The notes below the pieces were generated by a model that was not told the DNA's origin, did not search any database, and worked only from the letters and a program-made list of their open reading frames with translations. Of a DNA stretch of 64,000 nucleotides, positions 36,700-48,492 are shown piece by piece. The stretch spans positions 11,858,501 to 11,922,500 of the forward strand of contig CM073557.1 of the NCBI GenBank assembly GCA_037074615.1, given 5' to 3'. This DNA is from Leucaena leucocephala. Taxonomy: Eukaryota > Streptophyta > Magnoliopsida > Fabales > Fabaceae. Numbering within the stretch: the stretch's first letter is position 1; each line of letters opens with the position of its first letter. The position numbers were made by a program, and so were the translations under genes.

Positions 36700-36815
36700 T
36701 TTATTATTTGAGATTGTTTCTATTTATTTAAGGGGAAACTCTGTCAAAATTTTTATAAAATAAAAAAGGTATTCCTCATTAATTTGATAAGTTCTATGAT
36801 AAATGATGATGTAGA

Positions 36816-37490
36816 ATGGATCGTAATTAGATAAAATCTAGGAGAATTAGCAAGGAATATATATGAGAATAGGGTTGAAAGGTTTCTTAGACTTGTTGAG
36901 ATGAATTCCTTGACGAATAAGGATGGGTTGTATTTCTATCTGTGCCAAGCATTTAAACATTAACCGGTTGAGCATTACTGATATAAGAGAACATATTATA
37001 TGTGATTTGATAAATTTAAGGTATACATATTGGATTTGGCATGGTGAACTTAAAAATACTCCTTTATTTTAAATTGAGGAAGTTGTAAGTGATAACTTTG
37101 AGGATACAATTCAAGACATGTTTTGTAATATTGGGACCGAGTCCTTTTCACAATTCTCTCTGATATATGAAAGTTTGTGTAGTGATGCAATGATGTCATT
37201 ATACTGAGGGGAGTAAAGATGAGTATACAAGACAAAAATTTGTGTTGTGTTTGATAAACTACAAATCATGAAATGGTTAAACCGATTTTAGTTTGATAAA
37301 TTTGATCAAGTTGTTGAGTGATAAATTTCCTAAAGGCAATACACATCCAAAAGGAATATATGAGGCAAAGAAAATTTTGTGCTCGATGGGTTTGTCATAT
37401 AAAAAGATACACGTATGCCCAAATGATTGCATTCTATATAGAAATGAGAATGAAGGGTCTTGAATGAGTGCCCTAAATGTTGCACTTTGC
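36816..37490 (+). pseudogene. CACTA (En/Spm) TNP2-type transposase, N-terminal part
   Basis: From the ATG at 36816 (MDRN then a stop) the translation follows a transposase-associated domain: RRISKEYM, then LNINRLSITDIREHIICDL and YTYWIWHGEL (~36850-37050). After an acidic linker, a TNP2 N-terminal block begins (~37215): KFPKGNTHPKGIYEAKKIL and KKIHVCPNDCILYRNE, with the two cysteines of the CPNDC motif. Stops occur after MDRN, in the linker and at ~37466. The R1 LTR at 37498 cuts it off, so the DDE-like core and the C-terminus are absent. TNP2 would bind and cut CACTA ends in the nucleus; this copy cannot. Confidence 0.8.
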
Positions 37491-37497
37491 AACACCT

Positions 37498-38715
37498 TAA
37501 TTTTGTATGTCTTAGAGACCAATTGATAGCATTTAAAACCACTTATATGATAATTGAAGTTCCAATTCAAAATCTAGAAATTTCCAACTCATAGGTACTA
37601 TTATGTGGTATTTCCATATTAAGCGATGAATTTTGAGAAATCATAATTAATTCTAGAAAACTCAAAATCAAGTTGTTCAAAAGGATAAATGAAGTTAACA
37701 TAATATGCTTTAAGGTAAAAATAATTCTTAGACCAAATTCTCATCCAATCAATACCAACTTAGCATTAAAAAATACTGTTTATTTGGTCAAAACTTCTAA
37801 AAACAGTTTATGGTCCTTAAATTTGCAATTTTCATTCTCTTTGTACATATATTGAAATAAGGCATTCTTGGTGTCAAAATGATGCTAGGCATGTTAAATA
37901 ATCATTTCTAAAATATTATACATTTATTACAACTCTAACTATTTTTAATTGCAGACCAAGAGTTACTACTCAAAACTAATTACTATTCATAGTGACAAAT
38001 TTCAACTACTAACTTTACATACATATACACATAAATCATGCAACCAATTCTTATCTCTTCTTCATGTATATTCATCTTCTTCCTCATGTAAAATTCGTGC
38101 TATGATTGTATTGTGGAGGGGGTAAGAGTTTTGGAAAAATCTCAGTAGAAAACGGAAAATATACAATGTATGCAACTACATGCTTAATGTTATTATGAAT
38201 GCAAGTAATGATCATTCTTGCATAATGAAAACTTGCATGGTTTCATGTCCCTTAATTATAACATATGGCTATAACATAAAAAGAAACATAGCATCAGTTA
38301 ATCATACATGTTTCACATAATTAAAGTAAGTAAACATCACATAAAATATCCAAGCAAATAAACATACAAGTAGGTAAGTTCACTACCTCTATTCTTTGTT
38401 TTTCCTTACTATTTTCCTTTCTTACTTTTCCTTGATGTGTGACTGCCTTCTTTGAGCACACAAGTCAAGCCTAGATATTGCATAATCATACATTCATCAT
38501 GATCTAATTCAACTATAATTTCAAGAACATTAAACTCAATTAACCACTTAATTCCTAACTTTCTTTATTTGTGGTTAATAGCCTTGTCCTTTGAATTAAT
38601 TGATATTTTGACTTTACCATACACAAATTTGCCTTTTGAATCTATTTATGAGATTATAATTATAAAATTCTAGCTCTTTCATGGCTTGCTGTACATAACT
38701 AAAACATGCCCTCTT
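37498..38715 (-). mobile_element. R1-family LTR fragment (3' portion)
   Basis: On the minus strand it ends in GGTGTTGCA (left edge 37498). It matches R1 LTRs through blocks such as GTATGTCTTAGAGACCA and CTTTTGAATCTATTTATGAG. The match stops near 38715, just before a CACTA terminus, so the LTR start is missing. It has diverged more than the other copies and looks older. Confidence 0.75.
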
Positions 38716-38740
38716 TACAAAGGAGTTAATATGATATGTT

Positions 38741-38757
38741 CACTACAGCAAAAAGGC
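38741..38757 (+). repeat. CACTA terminal inverted repeat
   Basis: CACTACAGCAAAAAGGC, the outer end of the element. Confidence 0.75.
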
Positions 38758-40294
38758 TCTCTAAATCAGTTTAAAAATATATTCTACATGGGACAATGAT
38801 ACGGTGTAGAAATATACCATATAGAAAGTGCACACATTTTAAATTGGGCAGTACACCTGTGTAGAATATTTTTTTTTCTAAACTAGACTACAAATGAGGT
38901 GTAAAAGACTATTTTTTTTCTTAATATTTAAACTAGTCCCTTTTGATATCAGGAGTAGAATTTACCAATACCTATACCGCTGTATGGATGAATGAATTTC
39001 TATATCAGTTATGTGAACATCAGTTGTAGATGAGTGAATTTTTTACACCAGGTGTATTTATATCCGGTGTAGATTAATCCATTTTCTACACCTTACCATA
39101 AAGATAATCAGTGTAAATGTTATAATATTTATATATTATTTTTACACCTGTCGATATTCTTTGTCCAGTTTAACTGTATTTTTAAAAAAATGACCAATTC
39201 AATGTTTCATTACCCCATCCCCTCAAGCTTCATAAATAAACTACTTAAAGAGACAACAATAGAGAGAGTTCAAGATGACAGAAACAAAATTCAATTGCTC
39301 ATTATATTATTCATTTAATAAAATTCAATACAAAAAATGTAACAATTTGAATAGACAAATAAAAAAAATATTCAGTGAAAGACAAATATTATTGACAAGA
39401 AAGGAATTGAACAAAAAACTTAGCCTAAAGATTACGCAGATCCCCAATATCTTGTTCAAGAAATGGGTTAGGTTGAATAAACATCTGAAATATCAAATTA
39501 AAATAAAAAACATTAAGGCATCGCTAATATATATTAAATTGATAAGAAATATGAAATCATTAAAAACACAATTTTACCTCCTCAGTTAAGTTGTCCTATT
39601 TGATACGATAATATTGATTATATGTCTAACCATATAAAAGCCGCATACATTGCTTTCTTTGAGTTACCTTCAACTGTATAATATTAACATGATAAAAATT
39701 ATTTGTCATTAGCAAAATGTGGAGCATAAGACTTAATACTTTTATTACCTTCGGTGTAATCCATTCAAGGCCCCTTGATGAGTTTAAGTGCTTAAGACCT
39801 CTTGCAATTGCAAATGTCCTCATAGCCCTATGACCAAAGTTATAAAGCTAGTAACCAATTTATTACAAAGACCATTTTATTACAAAGACAATTATTCTGT
39901 AGAAGAAAACTCGGAGCATAAGAAGAAAACTTTATAACTGTGCTTACATAGGATGACCAATTACCGATTTGCTATAGAAATTAAAAAAAGTATTATCATT
40001 AAGCAAATACAAAAATAGTATGAAATAAAATGAAATATTATTATTCTTACTCCTATATATATGGTGTGAAGAAACAATCAATATCGTTTTCACCGAACCT
40101 CCTTAAAATGTATTGAAGTCTTAAAGCTTGAAAGGTCCCTTTTGTATAAATCTGAATTGGGCATAGGAATCCGAACTTACCTTGTATGCCCTTAGAAACC
40201 AACTCAAATTGCATGTAGTTACAAGTAATGCAAATACGACATTAGTTATAAGAGTTAAATTTTATTATTACATATATTTACATTTAAATTAGAG

Positions 40295-41814
40295 TTACAT
40301 AAAAAACACTTGGATGCACCCAGATGTCAGTTTATCCTTAAGAGTGATAAGAGATTTCACCTTTGCATGGTCAACAAAGAGAGTTAACCCTGTGTCACCC
40401 ACAATTAAATGCATAGGCGATGTATCCACATGGAACATTTTGTCATATGCCAATAGAATCACACGTTGCATGGCACTCAAAATGGGAGGTATGGGAAGTT
40501 GGCTCGGGGATGACCCTGATCTGAAACAAGATGCTTTGGCAACAATATGAAAGTCTCATTTTCCTGACTCATTGTCTTCACCTCATCAGTGGGAATTGAG
40601 AGAAGAGCATCTTTAATTACCATATCTTTAACTGTCAAGCTTAATTGATCGTCCTGAAGTTAGATGTAGTGAACAATTGATGGGACCATGTGCCACTAAT
40701 TGTCTAAGAGTAGGCTTCGCATATAGATCATAAGGTTCAACATCCTCTAACACTAGCTCAGCCATGCAACAGCTCCCATTAGTGCTATGATAGGCTGTAT
40801 TTGAGAACTTTTAGGGCCACTTTGATCCTGTTGCCTCAATGTCATTATGGACAACATTTTTTCCTTGAACTTTGCCAACCTCTCTTATAATCGTGCCTCA
40901 AGTGAAGCTTCTGCCTATGCCCAAGCTCTACCTTAGCCTCTACCCTCATGGTGGCCAACAATGATTCTAACTCTGCCCTAGGCACCACATGTGGGGAATA
41001 TCATTGAGATGCTCTAAAGTAATATCTTATACCCATACCTCCTCTAACTCCCTTAACACAGCCCCATGCTTTTGTTTTCCTGTAGCAACAGTCATGATGT
41101 CATTCCTACAATCTGACTTGAAGGATCCATAGGCTTCTTGTTGTTTAAGATTAGTCTATAACATATAAAGAACAAACATAATAAATAATATAATTAGTCT
41201 ACTAAAACAAAATAATAAAAGTAGTACTTACAATTTTTTCTGCAATTATGCGAGCGTGATAGCTTGTATATGATCCATTCCTTATTTGGTGAGTATACAA
41301 TCATTTATCTTTGAGATATATTGGAGATGGGGAGAAAGAATAACACTAGAATCTGACTCAAGCAATCATTCTTGAGAGTGTGTTTAACACAATAACTCTC
41401 TTCACCATCTGGTATTGGATATAAATCCTCTCATATTCCCAGTTCTTGCAAATATAATATTGCCTTCAAACCATCTTTGGAACTACCATGTATATTGAGA
41501 AGTGTTACAACAATGTTATCACACATATGTTTCTCCACATGCATGATATCAATATAGTGCCTTGCATAAAAATATTGCCAATACGAAAGCTCAAAGAAGA
41601 CATCTTTTTTCTGTATATTTTTCTCACTTATCTTGGTAGTCTTACCAAAAGTAAAGTTGATGTTTTTCACCTTTCCATAAACTTATTTTCCAGTCAATGG
41701 ATTTGGAGTATTTTCAAATTCTTAGCTGCCAAATTTTTTTTCTTTAGTCAACGGTATGGGTGGCCTTGCCTTAGAAATCTCCTGTAACCTAGGTAGAATA
41801 TCTTTCTTCCAAGA
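40295..41814 (-). pseudogene. CACTA TNP2-type transposase, C-terminal exons
   Basis: Minus-strand reading starts with RPPIPLTKEKK (~41770), then NINFTFGKTTKI, FFELSYWQYFYARHYIDIMH and EKHMCDNIVVTLLNIHG (41431-41670), the core pattern of plant TNP2 transposases. Further on, YTSYHARIIAEKI (~41240) and a piece with NDIMTVATGKQKHG (~41100) lie around a probable intron (~41158-41225). Then comes the C-terminal region with EPYDLYAKPTLRQLVAHGP (~40740) and SAMQRVILLAYDKMFHVDTS (40295-40480), as in elements that carry a DUF8039-like region and Ulp1-like tail. Frameshifts and stops interrupt it. Confidence 0.75.
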
Positions 41815-44143
41815 TGAAGTTGATAGTAGCAATGATGTTTATGTTGAAACCCATATTGATAATTAAATAGTAATTATGTTAACTGATATTATGATATTTC
41901 AAATTTCTGTTAATTCTTAATAATCATAAATAATTAATCAATTATAACCCATTTTTTCTTACTTCTTAATCTTCGAAAGATTTTGAGCCCCATGATGGCA
42001 ATTAATTTGTAATCCCATTAAATAGATATTTTAAATTTTTAACAATAATAGTAATTCATAATAATCATAAATAGTTAATCAATTATAACATATTTTTCCC
42101 ACTTCTTAATCTTTAAAATGTTTTAAAGTAATTAATCCGTAATCACATTAACTAGATATTTCAAATTTCTAATTGGTAATTCATAATATAAATAATTAAT
42201 CAATTATAACCTAATTTTTCCTCCTTGTGCAATATAAGAGGGAAAATCTCTTGTTTTAAAGATTAAAATTGTACAATAATTATTTTAGAATATTGAGTTA
42301 TACCAAGAAAAATACTTAATACCTTTTTGGATTGATACTAAACTTATATTTTAAAAAGGCTTATAGCTCAAACCTTGATTTGGAGAAATTTTAAAACAAA
42401 TAGTCATATTTGTCCAAAAATACTTATGAACCAAACCACGAATATGAATAAGCTCCTAGGAATAGCTTATGAAATAGGAAAAGAGCTTATAGGCTGCCTA
42501 ATTACTATTTGGTCCCTACTTTTTTTTAACTCTCTTCTCTCTCCTCTCTTGCTACTGCGAAGACTCTTTGTGCTTCTTGTCAGTGACTTTGTTGTGTAGA
42601 CTCTGTGCTTCTCTCTCTAACCTCCGTTGACAAGAAGACGATCGTCCAGATCATCTCGTACCTCATTGTCTTCTGTGCTTATCATGTGGGTCAGTCTTGG
42701 GTTCATATTTGTGCTTACCATCGGGGAAGAGGAGTGTTTTTGTTATCTGTACTCATTGTCGAGGTTTAATAGAGATATAGCCTCGTCGCCAATAAAGGAC
42801 GAGAGACAGTGGAGGAGGGGCGACGGCTTCTTGACTAATGAACAGTGATCGTAGCTAGTTAAATTAATTTTTTTCATCTCATACCTTTTCTGGTAATTTA
42901 CTAATGACAAAAATTCCTTCTGGTAATAACCATCTAAATACTCATTTACTCATAACCACTTTTTTCTATAAGCTATTTTGAGGAAGACCTTATATAAAAA
43001 CTGTCCAAAAACCTTTTTTTTTCTATATGCCTTTTTCTAAAAGTATATCAAATCCCTTATTAAATTTCTAACACTACTAACATTTATGGCTTCGTGTTGG
43101 GGTTTTAAAACATTGCCCAGAAATTAGAAAGCCTCATCTTATTCAACAACTTGCTACCCACCCAAACTAAAGTTGAGGACTTGAAGCTATCGCCTATCTC
43201 ATGCACCAGTGATTCCTTCACAAATCAAATCCTATTTGCCAAGCCAATTCGAAATAATACTCTAATTGTAAGAGGACATAAGGACTTTCACTTAGCTTTT
43301 CTCTCTCCTATTCTGATCTTGACCAAACGGAAGAAGTTCCATCCTTTGCTTTGAAACATTGCTTTGGAAGGGACTTTGAGGTTATGTGATTAGGCATGTA
43401 CAAATCTTTCATTCATTTTTTATTTGTTCATGCATTGGTCTTTGATTTAATGGAAGTGCTACTTCTTTTGGAAGGCATGGGGAGCCATCCTGATTCATAA
43501 CTGACACAAAAATATCTGTTTTCTCTCTTTATCTCTCCCCCAACTTCTTTATTTATAGTTACATCCCATATCATAAGATCATATGATTGCTTGTGATGAT
43601 CGTGCCTTCCATTCAAGTTGGCATTGGTTGGCCAAGATAGGGAAAGATAAGATGGGTTTTGAAATAGCATGTTATAGCCCAGAAATTATGTGTAATTTTC
43701 TTATATTTTGGTCCACTTAATATGGTAAAATTTATCATGCATCCGAATGCCCTTGTGAGTATTCCTATCTCTTCCACTATATTCTTTAAATGGCCCATTT
43801 TGCTTGACTTTACTGCAACCTAGTTTTGGCCTGATCAAAAACTAAACTAGTTCTACACCATCTTTGTGATTTCTCATACCTATCACTTTCAATAGCCATA
43901 TAAGGCAATACTTTATTCATTTTTCATTCTTTAAACATTGTATTTGATGTTCTTTAGTTTGACATTGAGAATTCATTTTGGTGATTGTTTCGTTGTTGTA
44001 AATTATCCTATCATTTATGTTTTAATGATGGAAAATTTGTGATTTCAATTGTAAAAAAAAAATGGATACATTTACAGTAAAGTATCCATATTCCCTCTTT
44101 AAAGAATGAAGTTAGTATAGTGGATTATGTAAGAATAGCATTA
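41815..44143. other. mostly unexplained interval
   Basis: 41815-42300 is AT-rich with direct repeats (AATAATCATAAATA(A/G)TTAATCAATTATAA occurs three times between 41920 and 42210). 42500-42860 is less AT-rich, with a CTCTCTTCTCTCTCCTCTC run and two short frames (42375-42599 and 42627-42848) whose products I do not recognise. 42955-43080 weakly resembles the inverse of 42300-42370. 43100-44140 shows nothing identifiable. Remnants of one or more DNA transposons are possible. Confidence 0.4.
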
Positions 44144-47054
44144 TGTAACATCCCAAAAGGACTATAAAGCCAAAAGGACTAAACTGTAAATAGTGAAAGT
44201 TGAAGGATTAAATTACAAATAGTGAAAGGACCTAAATGGAGTTTTGAGATTTCAGGTACCAAATTAGAATTTTAAATTTGGTAGATAATAGAATTTTACA
44301 ATTTTAATGACTAAAGTACAATTTTGCCAAATCCAGGGGTAAAAGTGTAAGTATAGAAAGTTGAGTCAGAAAATGCCAAAAATTGCCCAAAAATATTTTA
44401 GCTCCAAATATTATTAGTAAATAGAGGATAGAAATTGGGTCATGCATATCTCATAGAATTTTGATTTAAGGTCCCGATAAAATGATATTAATTTCTTAAG
44501 TCTAAAAAATGGTACATTATCTTCTGGACCTCATAATGAGATAACATTTTATAGAAAATTCTTATAATTAATATAAGAATTTATGAAACTAATTGGACTC
44601 AAAAAGGAGTTATGTAGAATTAATTACAGAATTTAAGGTGAAATCGGACCCTGATATGAGAAAACATATGGAATTTTTATCTAGACTTCTGAGTCTCAAA
44701 AAATTATGAAACTTTATAGAAAATTCATTTTATATTATAATGAATTTCTAAAATTTTTAAAATACTTAAAAGAAATTTATAGAATTTATTTCAAAAATCA
44801 GGGTGATTTAGGATACCCAATAAAAGAAAACCTTGGGATGTGTGCCAAATAATGGGTTAGATCCAATTGAAGCCCAATATGGCATCAAAATGAAAGCCCA
44901 AACAGCCCAAGGTATTGTCTTAGAGCACAAGTTGGATTTAGGATATTTTATGAATTTTTAAAAGAAAGGAATTCAAGAAAATCCAAGAGAATGCAATGTG
45001 GTATGTAAGGTGTCCTTGTGAGACCCACACATCCACCACATGGTACCAAGAGCATAAAGGAAGCATTATCTCATGTGCTAATTTATGTTAAAATAGTGTA
45101 AGAATTAAGTTAATGGTAATTAAGGAATTAAGTAAGCAATGATATTCAAGATTAAAGCATTGTAATAATTAGTTAAGGAGGGGTAGATTAGTCCAAGGAG
45201 CCTTGAAATTTCATTATAAGTACCCCTTCATCCTTCACAATTTTGTGTACCTAGAGGGCCCTTGGAAAAACCATGCCAAAATGAAGAAAGAACCCAAAAT
45301 AAGATCAAGGAGAAGCCACCCAAGCAAGCATATAAGGTAAGCAATCATTCTTAGTTTAGTTCTCTTTTAGAAGGATAAATCCTAGGTTTTAATGGAGGAA
45401 AAGTGGGATATTTTTTATGATATGCTGCTATCCAAAAATGTGTAATAAATAAGGAAGAGTTAAATGAAGTTAGAAGTATGTAAATGACACTTAGATAAGT
45501 TAGTTTATAAGATTAGTTATTGGATTAAATTGATATTCTTGACTTTGCTATTTATGAGACCATTCGGTCTGTACTATTCTAGACAGAAGGACATAGAATT
45601 TCAATGATATAATGCTTCCATTGAATTGAAATGATGATTTTGTACATTATTGGAAATTTGGAAGCATTGAAATTGGAAAAGGGAAGTTTTGAAACCCTTT
45701 CTGTTACTATTTATACACATGAATAGTGATCAAAATTTTATGGTTTTGATGATTTCAATGGTTTTAAAATAAAAAATTGTGTGGGATTAAATAGAAAAAT
45801 AATTAGTGGAAACATTGGAATCAATATGAGAAATTTTGAATCAAAATACACTCTTTTTCAGTTCTATCCAGATTTCATGAAGGGGATAGAATTTCATAAT
45901 TCTAAACTCATAAATGGATTTGGAAAGACAAATTGTGTAGGGTAAATTCAAGACATCAATTAATTCAAAGGCCAAACCGATTAATAAAATTTAGAGAAAA
46001 ATAGAGACTTAATAGGCTAAAGGATTAGTGAGTAGATTATGTTAGTTTAGAAATTGATTGAAATAAGTATGATGTTATGCTTCATTAGGCCTTGAGTAAT
46101 GTGGTAAAGAGGACCACAAAGTAAGGACAATGGAGAAAGGAAAAGAGTAAGGAAAAACAAGGAATATAAGTAGTAAGATTACCTAAACTTATATCTGTTG
46201 ATTGTATAGATGATTGTGTTATGGCTTTGTTGATTGATGTTGTTCATATGTATTAGTTGTAGCTCTTTACTATGATTACTTTGGCCAATTGTATTTCATA
46301 TGTTACATGGAAGCATGTATAATACATTATGTTAACATAATCACAAGCAAGCACAAGTTCCAAGTATTAATTTATACATTGTTTAGTACATTTTACTACT
46401 AAGCTTTTCCCAAAAATCTCATCCCCTTCATGTCACCACAATCCCAATAGGTTCTCCAGAGATGGAAGAAGATGAAGTTGCATGAAGAAAATCTAGGGAT
46501 TGGATCGTATGATGATATATATGAATTTGTTATAATTGTATTTAATGTTGTTATGTACAATGTATGCTTAAAAGCAATATAGTTGTGGCTATTTATAAAA
46601 ATAATAAATAATAGAATAAATATACAATATTTTAGCAATGATTAGTTAACATGTTAAGCTTAATTTTGAGACCAATAATGCCTTATTTTGATGTTTATAC
46701 AAAGAGAACAAAATTTTTAAAGTCAGGGACTTGAAACTATTTTCCATAGTATGTAACCAAATGAACAGTAGTATTTGACACCAGGTCTGTACTGATTGAT
46801 TGAGCATTTGGTCTGACAATTATTTTTCTATTAAAATTCATTATGTTAGCTTCAAGTACACTTTTGAATCACTTAATTTGTTTTTTTAGAGTTAATTATA
46901 ATTTTTTTAAGTTCATTGTTTAATCTAGAAATACTACATGAACAGTACCCATAAGTTGGAAATTTCAATATTTTGAATTTGAACTTGAATGATCATATAA
47001 GTGGTTCTAAAAACTACTAAATAGTCCTTTAGACATACAAAAGTAAGGTGTCTA
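44144..47054 (+). mobile_element. R1-family LTR (probably solo)
   Basis: Starts TGTAACATCCCAAAAGGAC and follows the R1 LTR pattern to AAAGTAAGGTGTCTA near 47054. No primer site follows and no purine tract precedes, so it is probably a solo LTR. The flanks (CATTA before, TGCTT after) do not match, so the end may be mutated or the site rearranged. It has about 2.9 kb and a TATAAGTACCCC promoter-like box at 45215. Confidence 0.75.
45215..45226 (+). promoter_or_regulatory. TATA-like box of the R1 LTR
   Basis: TATAAGTACCCC at the position equivalent to TATAAATACCC in other R1 LTRs. Confidence 0.4.
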
Positions 47055-47794
47055 TGCTTGGCTCTGTTTGGTGCTGTTTTGGGAGTGCTTCAAGGCTTAA
47101 ATAGTGCTTTTGTTTTTGGAATTCATCTTTGTAAAAACATTTTCCATGTTTTGAGCAATTTTGTAGACTAATTTCATTGATGAATGGTAAATTTTTCTGG
47201 GTTGTTTAAAGGCAATCTATGGTTCTTTTTCATAACCATATAATGTGCATAAATGGTGCTACATTGTTATTCTTTGAAACCATGTATGAGCTAGATATTA
47301 GTAGCCTTTTAAGCTTCTTTGTGGATGAAACATTTGGAGGAATTTGTATTTTCACTATGTGACTGTCATGGTGGCTAAAATATGTTGAAGTGCTGATATA
47401 GGAGTGATAACACTTGAAATATATGGCTATACCTTAGTTTGGTTTGTACTGATTATTTTAAGCTGCTAATATAATGGTTATATACTTAAATGATAGTGAA
47501 AATGTTGCTGAATTTGGTCTAAAAATTTGGAATGGTAGTGCTTATATAAGGGAAATCAGTGGATTGCTATAATGCTAAACTGTATGAGGTTGAGCTAGTA
47601 ATGCAAATTAAATTATAATTGAGCTTCACTTTTAAATCTGTTATGGCGTATAATTGGTGTTCAAGGCTTTGATTTCTAGAAGCTATCAGGTGAAGTATTT
47701 GATTAAGTGTGATATATATTGGTTGTTCAATTAGTGCTAGTTGGGATAGTATTAAACCTTAATTTTAGAGCAAGCTGTCCAGAGACTCAATCAA
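47055..47794. other. no recognised feature
   Basis: T-rich sequence with no coding frame or terminal repeat seen, between the R1 LTR and the C2 3' LTR. It may be older flanking DNA. Confidence 0.4.
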
Positions 47795-48184
47795 TGTTAT
47801 GTTTAATGAAGGATTTCAGGCGTACCTTGGATCTTCTTCTTATCCACTGAAGTACCCACACGCAACTGGAGTACCTTATATGGACTCTGATATGTATGCA
47901 CAGCAAATACACCGAAGGAGGAAGAAAAAACATAGAAGAATAGCCACTGCAATGTGAACACACAGAGAGAAAAGAAGAGCACTGAAAATTGCTACTTTTC
48001 TCCTGTTCACTTTTGTTCCTGTATGGTGGGGGAAGAGTGGAATACATATGCAACTTCCCACTCCCATATTTGTCTCTATTTTGAACTTGGGAGAGCAAAA
48101 CCGTTCCCTCCATTTCCCACCAATGCATATTCTCATATGAATTGGGCTTAATCCACCATGGGTGGACTGTCCTATTTCCCAACA
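47795..48184 (-). repeat. C2 3' LTR
   Basis: On the minus strand it starts TGTTGGGAAATAGGAC directly after a purine tract, and ends at a TG/CA border chosen at 47795 (…TTAAACATAACA). About 390 bp, a normal copia LTR size. The right border is firm; the left is inferred because no second LTR copy is in the window. Open frames at 47787, 47876 and 47954 are shadows. Confidence 0.6.
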
Positions 48185-48196
48185 TCTCCCACTCAC
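48185..48196 (-). promoter_or_regulatory. polypurine tract of C2
   Basis: Minus strand GTGAGTGGGAGA directly before TGTTGGGAAA of the LTR. Confidence 0.75.
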
Positions 48197-48492
48197 ACTT
48201 AGTGGATTATATGCCTTGGGTCCAATCTCATTCTCTTCCTTCTTTCATACTAGTGCTTTGCCATGATCGTGTAGGCATGACGTCTCCTTTCGGGCGTTTA
48301 TACTAGAAATCCCTTTTTCTGAGACCAGCCAAAGCAACCTCTTAGTGCAGCTTGAACAAATAAATTATAGTGCCTTGAATGTCCTATATTTACCCATATA
48401 CACTTTTCTTATGGTGAATCTAATCCCTCTTGAGTCAGTATTTAACTTAGATAGCCTCCACTTATGCATAGTATCCACACTTATGAAATTAA

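Larger units (their letters stand above)
38741..41814 (-). mobile_element. CACTA transposon, 3' terminus and transposase part
   Basis: The left end reads CACTACAGCAAAAAGGC, a typical CACTA terminal inverted repeat, preceded by GTT (possible 3-bp duplication). The next ~400 bp holds subterminal GGTGTAGA/TCTACACC words in both directions (near 38812, 38897, 39044, 39064, 39090 and 39140), the usual transposase-binding arrangement. Transposase exons lie on the minus strand at ~40295-41814, so this is the 3' end. No matching inverted terminus (…GCTGTAGTG) was found to the right; the 5' half is missing or too decayed. Confidence 0.78.

Noticed and set aside
39275..39589. 104-codon Lys/Asn/Ile-rich frame
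   Set aside because: It lies on the opposite strand to the CACTA transposase, in the region next to the subterminal repeats. Its low-complexity composition is that of AT-rich non-coding DNA.
44139..47060. A target duplication for the R1 LTR at 44144-47054
   Set aside because: CATTA and TGCTT do not match, and shifting the border by a few bases did not yield a pair, so no duplication is claimed.
47787..48196. Two overlapping minus-strand frames of 106-132 codons, with a plus-strand frame over them
   Set aside because: They fall inside the C2 3' LTR and purine tract, match no copia protein and have no counterpart family.
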